A stretch of 5,689 bases of DNA from Ruminococcus sp. UNK.MGS-30 (lineage in GTDB: Bacteria; Bacillota; Clostridia; Oscillospirales; Ruminococcaceae). Position 1 is the first letter of the stretch; the number at the start of each line of letters is the position of its first letter. The position numbers and the translations under genes are program-made. The notes under the pieces were generated by a model, which was given only the letters and a program-made list of their open reading frames with translations, was not told the DNA's origin and ran no database searches. The stretch spans positions 1 to 5,689 of the forward strand of contig LBCK01000020.1 of NCBI GenBank assembly GCA_000980705.1. Direction: 5' to 3'. This document shows positions 1 to 4,479 of this stretch, in pieces.

Positions 1-61
1 ACGCTGCTACTAGGGAATTAATCAATTTATGATCTTCTACTATCATGTTTACTGAAATATC
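1..61. repeat. 61-bp exact copy of 4051-4111
   Basis: Bases 1-61 are identical to 4051-4111, which lies inside the leftward 144-codon gene at 3962-4396. Identity stops exactly where the Tn5 mosaic-end-like sequence begins. Translated leftward, this stretch encodes about 20 residues from the C-terminal third of that protein. A perfect 61-bp match ending at a transposase adapter sequence suggests a chimeric read or assembly-graph overlap, not a biological duplication. Confidence 0.9.
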
Positions 62-79
62 TCTCTCTTATACACATCT
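61..79 (-). other. Tn5/Nextera mosaic-end sequence (library artefact)
   Basis: The 19 bases match the Tn5 mosaic end (CTGTCTCTTATACACATCT) at 18 of 19 positions; only the third base differs (C for G). Read leftward it encodes MCIRER, a peptide close to the MCIRDS produced by the exact mosaic end. The element is used in tagmentation libraries. Here it sits exactly between a copy of 4051-4111 and unrelated GC-rich DNA, so it marks a false join. It should be masked, and coding sequence must not be read across it. Confidence 0.88.
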
Positions 80-80
80 T

Positions 81-248
81 ATGCTCCTCGGGAACAGCAT
101 CGTTGAGAAACAGGGGCAAGTACAAAGGCGGACAAATAGGAGAAAAGCCTGCCTCATACACGGTGCGGCAATACTGCGCCGCCAGTTCTGCGTTTTCGCT
201 ATCGCCGCCGAGCCATGCAGCGGTGATATAAGCAAGGGGTCGTTTCAT
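81..248 (-). CDS. DUF4406/DUF7768-like protein, 3'-truncated at the false join
   Basis: The first 56 codons of a small cytosolic protein are preserved. The start is MKRPLAYITAAWLGG, and the segment ends in FLNDAVPEEH just before the mosaic-end sequence. The start ATG (246-248) has a well-placed GGAGGT at 256-261, 7 bases upstream. The opening beta strand with an early glycine-rich turn, followed by ELAAQYCRTVYEAGFSPICPP, recalls the DUF4406/DUF7768 group. That group is related to nucleoside 2-deoxyribosyltransferase-like Rossmann folds and is common as an accessory ORF in clostridial conjugative elements. The family assignment is from recognition of the sequence style, not a search. Apparent reading continues to 27, but the residues after EEH come from the artefact and from the fragment copied from 4051-4111. 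The true C-terminus is not in the window. It lies downstream of parB on the same strand across a 283-base structured gap. Confidence 0.65.
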
Positions 249-297
249 CGTTCATACCTCCGATATTTTAATAAGAAAGTTCAACCCAAACCCCACG

Positions 298-321
298 CCC
301 TTTCCCAGTCTTGGGAAAGGG
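298..321. repeat. Perfect 10-bp stem hairpin
   Basis: CCCTTTCCCA at 298-307 and TGGGAAAGGG at 312-321 are perfect reverse complements around a 4-base loop (GTCT). It lies between the small-ORF start (248) and the much larger inverted repeat at 325-487. Neither strand carries a clear T-run after the stem, so it is not an obvious intrinsic terminator. It may be part of a larger structured region. Confidence 0.75.
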
Positions 322-324
322 GGC

Positions 325-487
325 GGCTCTGGAGGATATACCCCCGCCGCTTGCCGGGGAAATAGCACAGCCGGGGCAGACCGTCAAGGGCGAGCCGCCG
401 AAAACGGCGGTGCGCTGCACCCTTGACGGCCCACTCCCGGCTGTACTAAAAAACAGGCGGCGACGGGGGATATATACCACCAGAGCC
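325..487. other. Large nested inverted repeat, candidate structured RNA or ssDNA hairpin
   Basis: Four nested complementary blocks fold this whole stretch into one long rod. Outermost, GGCTCTGG (325-332) pairs with 480-487. The pairing continues imperfectly through ATATACCCCCG and CCGC (334-350) against 457-478 with small bulges. Next, ACAGCCGGG (367-375) pairs with 436-444. Then CCGTCAAGGG (381-390) pairs with 420-429. The tip is CCGCCG/CGGCGG (395-400 with 405-410) around AAAA. No convincing gene lies here. It sits just downstream of the leftward parB (stop 532-534) and upstream of the small ORF. Possible roles are a structured 3' UTR or small RNA, or a single-strand hairpin used when the conjugative element is nicked and replicated. 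The sequence alone does not decide. Confidence 0.7.
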
Positions 488-493
488 TCTGCG

Positions 494-510
494 CGAGGGC
501 GGGGCCCTCG
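494..510 (-). terminator. GC-rich hairpin just after parB (terminator-like)
   Basis: CGAGGGC (494-500) and GCCCTCG (504-510) form a 7-bp perfect stem with a 3-base loop, 22 bases past the leftward parB stop. There is no T-run on the leftward strand, so a classical intrinsic terminator is doubtful. It may stabilise the 3' end of the transcript or be part of the structured block. Confidence 0.45.
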
Positions 511-528
511 GGACAAAGTGTCTCGAAG
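509..528 (+). promoter_or_regulatory. parS-like near-palindrome, copy 1
   Basis: CGGGACAAAGTGTCTCG (509-525) is a near-palindrome with arms CGRGACA/TGTCYCG around a 3-base centre. It is followed by AAG, and the 20-mer recurs inverted at 1532-1551 with 2 differences. This copy is intergenic, 4 bases beyond the parB stop, so codon constraint cannot explain its conservation. Dyad sites close to or inside a parB gene are typical of ParB-binding centromere sites. The sequence is not the Spo0J parS consensus (TGTTTCACGTGAAACA), so the call is by position and symmetry only. Confidence 0.45.
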
Positions 529-531
529 TTG

Positions 532-1980
532 TTACTTGTCAAGTTCCTGCTTTTTCGGGGCTTTTGCCAGCTCCGGCGGCTGTTTTTCTTTCCAGTCATC
601 CAGCAGGGACATAATCTGTTCTTTCATTTTGGCGGGAGTGACCTCCTTGCCAAAATACTTTTCCAGTTCCGCAGTAGAAATAATCACGCCTCGATCCTCC
701 TTTTTCTGTTCTGATAAGATACCGTCAATGACATCGCCGTTGAGCTTGCCTTCCTTATCCAGCTCCCGGAGCCGTTTGGCCTGGGCCAGCGAGGGCGAAG
801 CCTGCTCCCCGTCAATGGAAACAGCAATAAGCCTCTGATTTTTCGGTTTGATGTAGGAAAGCTCCACGGCAGGCATGAAGCCCATCTTTTTATCGTCTAC
901 CTTATCCAGAAGCTCCGGCACAAGGGAGTTGAGCCGCAAGTAGCGCATGACCTTTTTATAGTTCATTTCATGCGCCTCGCCTACAATCTCAACCGAGCGT
1001 TTCCCGACATCGCCTTCCGCAACATCTTTCAGCCGCCCGCCCTGATGCTTGATGTCCTCAACCTCGAGTTCCAGCAGCGCGGCCAATTCGCTGGGGAGCA
1101 TCCCGTCACGCTGCTTGTTGCTGTCCTTCATGGCCTGTACCGCTTCGTGGTCGGTCATTTCACGGACGATAAAGGGCATTTCCTCCAGTCCAGCCAGCTC
1201 ACTGCCGTGGGTACGGCGATGGCCCGCTACAATTTCATAGCCGTTTCCATCTTTCTCCGGGCGGGCAAGACCGGGAACCATTACACCGTTTACGCGGATA
1301 GAAGCAACGATTTCCTGCATCTTCGCATCGTCCCGTACCTTAAAGGGGTGCGGACGGAATGTGTGAAACGGATGAACCTCGGAAAGTTTCAGATAAACCA
1401 GCTTGCCTTCCTCAACCGGGCGGGGCGGTGTAGTCGGCTCGGGAGCCGTCTGTTCCACAGCAGCAGTTTCCTTCAGTGCCGTATCCTGTGCGGGCTTAAT
1501 GGGCTCCTTGGCATCCGGGGCCTTTCCATCGCTTCGGGACACTTTGTCTCGTTTGGACGGCTTGGGCTTGTCAGGGGCCGCCTTATCCGCCTTGGGTGGG
1601 CGGCCCTTGCGAGCCCCAGCCGATTTCTCCGCTTTCTGATTTTCAGTCGCAGCCTTTTCCGCTTTCGGCGGACGGCCACGGCGCGGCTTTTTCGGTTCCT
1701 CCGTATTGGCGGGCTGCGGTGTTTCTCCGGGGGCTGCCGCCTCTGGCGTTTCGGGGGTTTCCGACTTTTCGACTTCGGCGCGGGCGTTCTGCCTCTTTTC
1801 CGCCATAAGTTCATTGATTTTGTCAAAGGACACAACCACATCGTCGGGCTCAGGTATGGCAGGCCCGGTCTGTTCCTGCTGGGGTTCAGATGCTGCGGCC
1901 TGTTCGGGTGTGGCGATAGGCTCGGCGGCCTCCGGGGAAATATTCTCCGCAGGGCCAGTATTCAGTTTTTCATCGGCCAT
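532..1980 (-). CDS. ParB/RepB/Spo0J-family partition protein
   Basis: This 482-residue protein is likely the centromere-binding, CTP-dependent clamp of a partition system on an integrative/conjugative element. Residues 1-190 are low-complexity, rich in Ala, Pro, Glu and Lys, and contain two AT-hook-like motifs (RRGRPPK at about 100-106, RKGRPPK at 124-130). The ParB N-terminal domain starts near 192 (KLVYLKLSEVHPF). It carries the CTP-binding box as VAGHRRTHGSELAG (251-264; GxRR variant of GERRxxA). A helix-turn-helix region follows around 326-352, ending near VMRYLRLNSLVPELL. The C-terminal tail (about 430-482) is charged and helical. The start ATG (1978-1980) has GGAGG 6 bases upstream. The extended N-terminus is unusual for chromosomal ParB, which is about 280-300 residues, but fits clostridial conjugative-element ParBs. 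No parA is adjacent, and a strong terminator lies about 85 bases upstream. It also contains a copy of the candidate parS-like dyad. GC content is far above that of the DNA to the right. Confidence 0.88.
   Translation of the reverse strand: MADEKLNTGPAENISPEAAEPIATPEQAAASEPQQEQTGPAIPEPDDVVVSFDKINELMAEKRQNARAEVEKSETPETPEAAAPGETPQPANTEEPKKPRRGRPPKAEKAATENQKAEKSAGARKGRPPKADKAAPDKPKPSKRDKVSRSDGKAPDAKEPIKPAQDTALKETAAVEQTAPEPTTPPRPVEEGKLVYLKLSEVHPFHTFRPHPFKVRDDAKMQEIVASIRVNGVMVPGLARPEKDGNGYEIVAGHRRTHGSELAGLEEMPFIVREMTDHEAVQAMKDSNKQRDGMLPSELAALLELEVEDIKHQGGRLKDVAEGDVGKRSVEIVGEAHEMNYKKVMRYLRLNSLVPELLDKVDDKKMGFMPAVELSYIKPKNQRLIAVSIDGEQASPSLAQAKRLRELDKEGKLNGDVIDGILSEQKKEDRGVIISTAELEKYFGKEVTPAKMKEQIMSLLDDWKEKQPPELAKAPKKQELDK
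1532..1551 (-). promoter_or_regulatory. parS-like near-palindrome, copy 2 (inside parB)
   Basis: Read leftward, this 20-mer is CGAGACAAAGTGTCCCGAAG. It differs from 509-528 at two places, which swap an R/Y pair symmetrically (CGGGACA...TGTCTCG versus CGAGACA...TGTCCCG). It encodes part of the disordered ParB linker (RDKVSRS, residues about 144-150). The two copies face each other around the DNA-binding half of parB. Confidence 0.45.
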
Positions 1981-2010
1981 TTACGATCCTCCTTTTCGTT
2001 AAAGTTGCAC

Positions 2011-2030
2011 AAATTAGAGCGCTAAAATTT
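2011..2030. promoter_or_regulatory. Dyad upstream of parB, candidate operator
   Basis: AAATT-AG-AGCGCT-AA-AATTT is a 20-bp dyad with 16 symmetric positions, centred 40 bases upstream of the parB start. It lies between an orphan GGAGG (2047-2051) and the real parB RBS (1987-1992). Its place would suit an autoregulatory operator for a partition operon. A short GCACAAA/TTTGTGC inverted pair (2007-2013, 2041-2047) flanks it. Confidence 0.35.
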
Positions 2031-2053
2031 TGTAGTTATTTTTGTGCCTCCTT
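2012..2053 (-). other. Orphan ribosome binding site, possible parA remnant
   Basis: Read leftward, AAAGGAGG (ending at 2047) is followed after 7 bases by ATA ACT ACA AAA, then TTTTAGCGCTC. With a G restored to make ATG and one A added, this would read M-T-T-K-I-L-A-L, a plausible ParA opening. As it stands there is no start codon and a stop follows. The spacing suits an RBS that has lost its gene, but the reading needs two edits and is weakly supported. Confidence 0.2.
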
Positions 2054-2065
2054 TCCGTCTATCCA

Positions 2066-2108
2066 CGCAAAAAAGCCGCCCGTTTCTCATGCCGGACGGC
2101 TTTTTGCG
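2066..2108. terminator. Strong bidirectional intrinsic terminator
   Basis: A long stem pairs 2066-2082 with 2093-2108. The core is GCCGYCCG/CGGACGGC, flanked by A-runs and T-runs, with a 10-base loop (2083-2092) and only one bulge and one mismatch. The T-run at 2101-2105 would serve rightward transcription, and the A-run at 2069-2074 gives a U-tract leftward. It insulates parB from anything to the right, and it marks the border between GC-rich conjugative-element DNA and AT-rich DNA. Confidence 0.85.
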
Positions 2109-2202
2109 TAATGTGATAGATCAAATATTATTTTTTCTGGTTTGCAGGCTCCGAAAAGCCTTGTATTTACAGTGTTCCTAATAGGAAGTAATCATATGTG
2201 TA

Positions 2203-2910
2203 ATGCTCATAAATATAGTTACATTATATATTACCGCAGACTTAAAAAATAAAAATAACAGTGAAATTGAAAATGAAAAATTGAAGTTGCTTTTAACCTA
2301 CAATAAACAATACATTGAAAATGCAGATATCGAATACCAGCTTATCAGAAAACTCAGGCATGATACAAAAGACGTCTATTATGTTATTGACAATTATCTT
2401 GAATTAAACGATATTCAGAATGCACGAAAATATATAAGACAAATGATTGATATTGCCGACGACCATATTATATTTGTAAACACTCAAAATAATACAGTCA
2501 ATGCAATAATAAATTCTAAACTGACAATTGCCAAATCATTCGGAATAGATGCAACTTGCTTATCCATAAATGAATTTACCGGTATTGATGACATAGACTT
2601 ATGCAGACTGTTATCTAATATGCTTGAAAATGCTATTACTGCAACTGCAAACATAAAACTGAATGCTAAGCAGATAAATCTGAAAATCATCTCCGAGTCA
2701 GAAAAATATACTTTTCTTATCAAAAATTCCATTGACGAGTCTGTTCTGAAAGAAAATCCGAAACTACATACGACTAAGACGAAATTTGATTCTCATGGGT
2801 ATGGCATTAAAATTATTCGTGATATTGCAAAAAAGTATAACGGTCATTGCGATTTTTATGAAGAAAGCAATATGTTTTGCTGCCTTGTTGTTTTAATTCC
2901 GAATAAATAA
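2203..2910 (+). pseudogene. AgrC/VirS-type GHKL sensor histidine kinase, N-terminally truncated
   Basis: The 235 residues are the cytoplasmic half of an AgrC-like kinase, which in quorum-sensing systems phosphorylates a LytTR regulator. A coiled-coil linker (about 14-45) leads to the phospho-acceptor box RKLRHDTKDV with His53. The HATPase domain shows an N box (LLSNMLENAITA, 136-147) and a G box (HGYGIKII, 198-205). The usual six-helix membrane sensor of about 200 residues is absent; only the end of one hydrophobic helix (VIICVMLINIVTLYI) precedes residue 10. An in-frame stop lies at 2182-2184 and the ATG has no well-spaced RBS. In the frame beginning at 2112, codons up to about 2192 read SLVFTVFLIGSN, which would join this helix if one base near 2193 were removed. 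A frameshifted, eroded kinase is therefore likely. No agrB, agrD or response regulator is present. Confidence 0.75.
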
Positions 2911-2985
2911 CAAAAATGTGTATCATTTAAAAATCGAGTTGTTTGGTAAGCGTAAAATAACCCGCGTTTATTTACAGCAGAAAAA

Positions 2986-3012
2986 GACCTCGCCGAAAAA
3001 CACAGCGAGGTT
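2986..3012 (-). terminator. Intrinsic terminator acting leftward
   Basis: ACCTCGC (2987-2993) and GCGAGGT (3005-3011) form a 7-bp stem with an 11-base loop. On the leftward strand the stem is followed by CTTTTTC (2980-2986), a usable U-tract; on the rightward strand no T-run follows. No leftward gene ends here, so it appears orphaned, or it works only weakly for the kinase fragment ending at 2910. The 2911-3087 gap holds no other gene I can support. Confidence 0.5.
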
Positions 3013-3113
3013 AAGAGCGTATTAGTTTTTCCATGGCAAAAGAATTGTGCCATTCGGTTTTGAGAACAACTTGGTCAAGTATTTTTCAGCGTGACCCTCT
3101 GAAAAAAAGTCTG

Positions 3114-3168
3114 TAAAAAGTCAGTCAACTGTGGTAAAATAGAAATAACACAGGAGGCTGATTTTTTA
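3114..3168 (+). promoter_or_regulatory. Start-site hairpin in IS256 leader with weak promoter
   Basis: Bases 3114-3133 pair with 3149-3168 at 18 of 20 positions, counting two G-U wobbles; the only mismatches are 3127/3155 and 3128/3154. The right arm contains the RBS AGGAGG (3152-3157) and reaches the first base of the ATG. A plausible -10 (TAAAAT, 3135-3140) lies in the loop with a weak -35 near 3112-3117. An internal transcript would therefore start near 3147 and lack the left arm. Only transcripts entering from outside would form the hairpin. Confidence 0.55.
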
Positions 3169-3338
3169 TGGCAAGAAGAAAAAGAGAACCAATGAGCGAG
3201 GGGAAGAAGAATATCATCGCAGAGCTGATCGAGGAGTATGATATCAGGACAGCAAAAGATATTGAGGATGCTCTCAGGGATCTGATGGACGGCACGATAC
3301 AGGAAATGCTTGAGGCAGAGCTGGATGAACACTTAGGG
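3168..3338 (+). pseudogene. IS256-family (mutator-type) transposase, first 57 codons
   Basis: The protein begins MARRKREPMSEGKKNIIAEL and runs through DIEDALRDLMDGTIQEML to ELDEHLG. This is the conserved N-terminal helical region of IS256/Mutator-type transposases, which are about 390-410 residues. AGGAGG at 3152-3157 is 10 bases before the ATG. After LDEHLG the frame runs into IS66-end sequence and reaches a TAG at 3378-3380. The DDE catalytic domain is entirely missing, so it cannot be active. Confidence 0.85.
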
Positions 3339-3339
3339 T

Positions 3340-3357
3340 GTAACCGCCAACCACACC
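3340..3357 (+). repeat. IS66-type left terminal inverted repeat
   Basis: GTAACCGCCAACCACACC matches the reverse complement of 3845-3862 at 17 of 18 positions. The mismatch is at base 15, and the first 14 bases are perfect. It begins exactly where IS256 transposase similarity ends. Confidence 0.8.
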
Positions 3358-3370
3358 CTAACGTTGCCTT

Positions 3371-3703
3371 TTGTTTTTAGATCATCCCGAAGTGGAAATG
3401 ACAAATAATCTTGCAGAACGCACCGTTAAGCCTTTTGTGATCGACCGTAAGAATTTTCTCTTTTCTGCGACGGATAAGGGTGCAGATGCGAGTGCTCTCT
3501 TCATGAGCGTGATCGAAACAGCCAAGCGAAACGGACTGAATGTGTTTGGTTATCTCTCCTATCTGATGCTTGTTCTCCCTTCATGGGGCAAAACACCTTC
3601 AGAAGAACAGCTTGACAGCATCATGCCGTGGAGTGCTACTCTGCCTGAAACCTGCCACAGAACATATCATCAGATCGTTGAAAACATGGCTGAGGTTAAG
3701 TGA
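3371..3703 (+). pseudogene. IS66-family TnpC transposase, C-terminal fragment
   Basis: About 110 codons starting at FLDHPEVEMTNNLAERT are the C-terminal end of an IS66 transposase (normally about 500 residues). The TNNLAER motif carries the last acidic catalytic residue of the DDE domain. It is followed by KPFVIDRKNFLFS and the IS66 C-terminal region, ending LDSIMPWSATLPETC. The stop is TGA at 3701-3703. The apparent TTG start at 3371 is a by-product of the internal deletion, which fused the left end to this point, and no RBS precedes it. Confidence 0.85.
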
Positions 3704-3717
3704 CAGCTTCTCATCCA

Positions 3718-3782
3718 CAGTATTTCATAGTAACTGGCAGTATTTCACCGCACAGTAATTCACAGTAACTCACTGCAATTCA
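3718..3782 (+). repeat. Decamer repeat array CAGTAWYTCA
   Basis: Six 10-base units can be read: CAGTATTTCA (3718), TAGTAACTGG (3728), CAGTATTTCA (3738), CAGTAATTCA (3753), CAGTAACTCA (3763) and CTGCAATTCA (3773). A 5-base interruption (CCGCA) follows the third. The period is one helical turn, so all units face the same side of DNA. They lie just inside the IS66 right end, after the transposase stop. Just beyond is a dyad, ATTCAT-TGTG-ATGAAT (3778-3793). Possible roles are subterminal transposase-binding sites or neutral slippage; the sequence does not decide. Confidence 0.65.
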
Positions 3783-3844
3783 TTGTGATGAATCGAATAC
3801 GGGATTTGAGCCAAGGTTGATCTCGACTCATTTTTTTGCCCGCT

Positions 3845-3862
3845 GGTCTGGTTGGCGGTTAC
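3845..3862 (-). repeat. IS66-type right terminal inverted repeat
   Basis: GGTCTGGTTGGCGGTTAC ends the element and mirrors 3340-3357. The following AT-rich stretch (3863-3961) has no gene. It contains only short imperfect dyads (GTCCT-A-AGGAC near 3889 and CAATAATTTATTG near 3936) with no terminator T-run. Confidence 0.8.
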
Positions 3863-3961
3863 GCTATTTCAAAAGGTTTTTTAACAATTTGTCCTAAGGA
3901 CTGCATAGGGTGGTTTCATTCGTGTAATTATGTGCAATAATTTATTGGATTGCTATAAGCA

Positions 3962-4396
3962 TTATACCTCATCTTCCTTTCCCAGATCACAAATAACACT
4001 TACCGCTTCGTTATTTTCCTCTGGCCATCCTGTCGTATTATACACTTTAAACGCTGCTACTAGGGAATTAATCAATTTATGATCTTCTACTATCATGTTT
4101 ACTGAAATATCAATACGACTGATTTCCCAAATGACATTCTTGCCATTAATTCTTTTTTTAGCTTGAACAGGAATTGGTTGTCCATTATACATAAATATAA
4201 ATTCTTCAATACATTCTAAAGTTTCCTTGTGTGTATAACAATGAGCTAACCACATATTACTGCTATTGTCTATTGTGATATATGAAGGTGTGATTCCTTC
4301 CATTATATCCCTATAGCTTCCGTAGGGATTTTTTATCTTCATATCTGATATCTTTTTCTTCTCAGAAATTGATAACTTTTTGTTTACAAACGCCAT
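3962..4396 (-). CDS. Hypothetical protein, 144 residues
   Basis: I do not recognise this protein. It starts MAFVNKKLSISEKKKISDMK, a short basic, probably helical segment. It continues with a mixed-strand region containing YITIDNSSNMWLAHCYTH, FIFMYNGQPIPVQAKKR and VIWEISRIDISVNMIVE. The tail is acidic (NNEAVSVICDLGKEDEV). There is no signal peptide, membrane segment or recognisable catalytic motif, so it is probably cytosolic. The start ATG (4394-4396) has AGAGGT (4404-4409) 7 bases upstream, and a dyad covers the likely promoter. It stands alone between the IS66 relic and the IS4/IS701-group element, transcribed away from the latter. It may be an accessory or cargo gene. Part of it (4051-4111) reappears at 1-61 through the artefact join. 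Confidence 0.7.
   Translation of the reverse strand: MAFVNKKLSISEKKKISDMKIKNPYGSYRDIMEGITPSYITIDNSSNMWLAHCYTHKETLECIEEFIFMYNGQPIPVQAKKRINGKNVIWEISRIDISVNMIVEDHKLINSLVAAFKVYNTTGWPEENNEAVSVICDLGKEDEV
4051..4111. repeat. Source copy of the 61-bp duplication at 1-61
   Basis: This is exactly identical to 1-61. Here the sequence is part of a continuous, well-formed reading frame on both sides, so this is the genuine locus and the copy at 1-61 is the misplaced one. Confidence 0.9.
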
Positions 4397-4410
4397 AATA
4401 AAGACCTCTA

Positions 4411-4432
4411 ATGTACTAATTTAATTGTACAT
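4411..4432 (-). promoter_or_regulatory. ATGTAC dyad over the promoter of the 144-codon gene
   Basis: ATGTAC (4411-4416) and GTACAT (4427-4432) are perfect arms around a 10-base AT-rich spacer. Read leftward, the right arm overlaps a possible -10 (TACAAT, 4424-4429), and the left arm is just upstream of the RBS AGAGGT. Such a site fits a repressor operator. The -35 is poor (TTTATA, 4446-4451), so the promoter itself is tentative. Confidence 0.4.
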
Positions 4433-4479
4433 ATATTTTTCCAACTATAAATGAGCATCCCTAAAAAATGCAAAAAAAG

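Larger units (their letters stand above)
3088..3339 (+). mobile_element. IS256-family element, left-end fragment
   Basis: The fragment comprises a putative left end (AGCGTGACCCTCTG near 3088-3101; exact end not certain), the leader and the first 57 transposase codons. It stops exactly at the IS66-type terminal repeat starting at 3340. The rest of the IS256 transposase (over 300 codons) is not found on the far side of the IS66 remnant. A simple insertion therefore cannot explain the arrangement, and deletion or rearrangement must have followed. Confidence 0.75.
3340..3862 (+). mobile_element. Internally deleted IS66-family element (523 bp)
   Basis: Both ends carry terminal inverted repeats beginning GTAA, the usual IS66-family tip. 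Inside is only the last ~110 codons of the IS66 TnpC transposase, so tnpA, tnpB and most of tnpC are gone. The 8 bases on either side (CTTAGGGT left, GCTATTTC right) do not match, although IS66 elements normally leave 8-bp target duplications. One flank has therefore been lost or rearranged. The element is a non-autonomous, MITE-like relic that a related full IS66 could in principle still mobilise. Confidence 0.78.

Noticed and set aside
27..80. Extension of the leftward small ORF to 27, giving 73 residues
   Set aside because: The last 17 codons are the mosaic-end artefact and antisense of the copied 4051-4111 fragment, not native sequence.
45..365. Rightward 106-codon frame
   Set aside because: It crosses the artefact join and runs antisense to the small ORF, with no RBS.
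311..838. Rightward 175-codon frame
   Set aside because: It overlaps the inverted-repeat block and the antisense strand of parB; low-complexity Ser/Phe runs are typical of an antisense GC-rich shadow.
1818..1830. TGTC-AAAG-GACA dyad inside parB as a third parS-like site
   Set aside because: The half-sites are in the opposite order and only 4 bp long; chance match within coding sequence.
1473..1841. Leftward 122-codon frame within parB
   Set aside because: It is a second frame of the Lys/Pro-rich parB linker with no RBS of its own.
970..2025. Rightward 351-codon frame
   Set aside because: It is entirely antisense to parB, with Arg/Gly/Leu/Phe-rich composition and no RBS; an open shadow frame produced by high GC codons.
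2196..2251. 18-codon peptide starting ATG 2196 with AGGAAG upstream
   Set aside because: The RBS spacing is acceptable, but the peptide is a frame shadow of the kinase and resembles nothing known.
3033..3118. 28-codon frame MAKELCHSVLRTTWSS... ending TAA
   Set aside because: It has no RBS and runs into the IS256 left end; chance ORF.
3570..3758. Rightward 62-codon frame
   Set aside because: It is an alternate frame of the IS66 transposase fragment without an RBS.
3718..3782. CRISPR array
   Set aside because: The units are contiguous 10-mers with no spacers; this is a tandem repeat, not a CRISPR.
3802..3837. Terminator at TTTGAGCC...GACTCATTTTTTT
   Set aside because: Only a 4-bp TGAG/CTCA stem can form, too weak to call despite the T-run.
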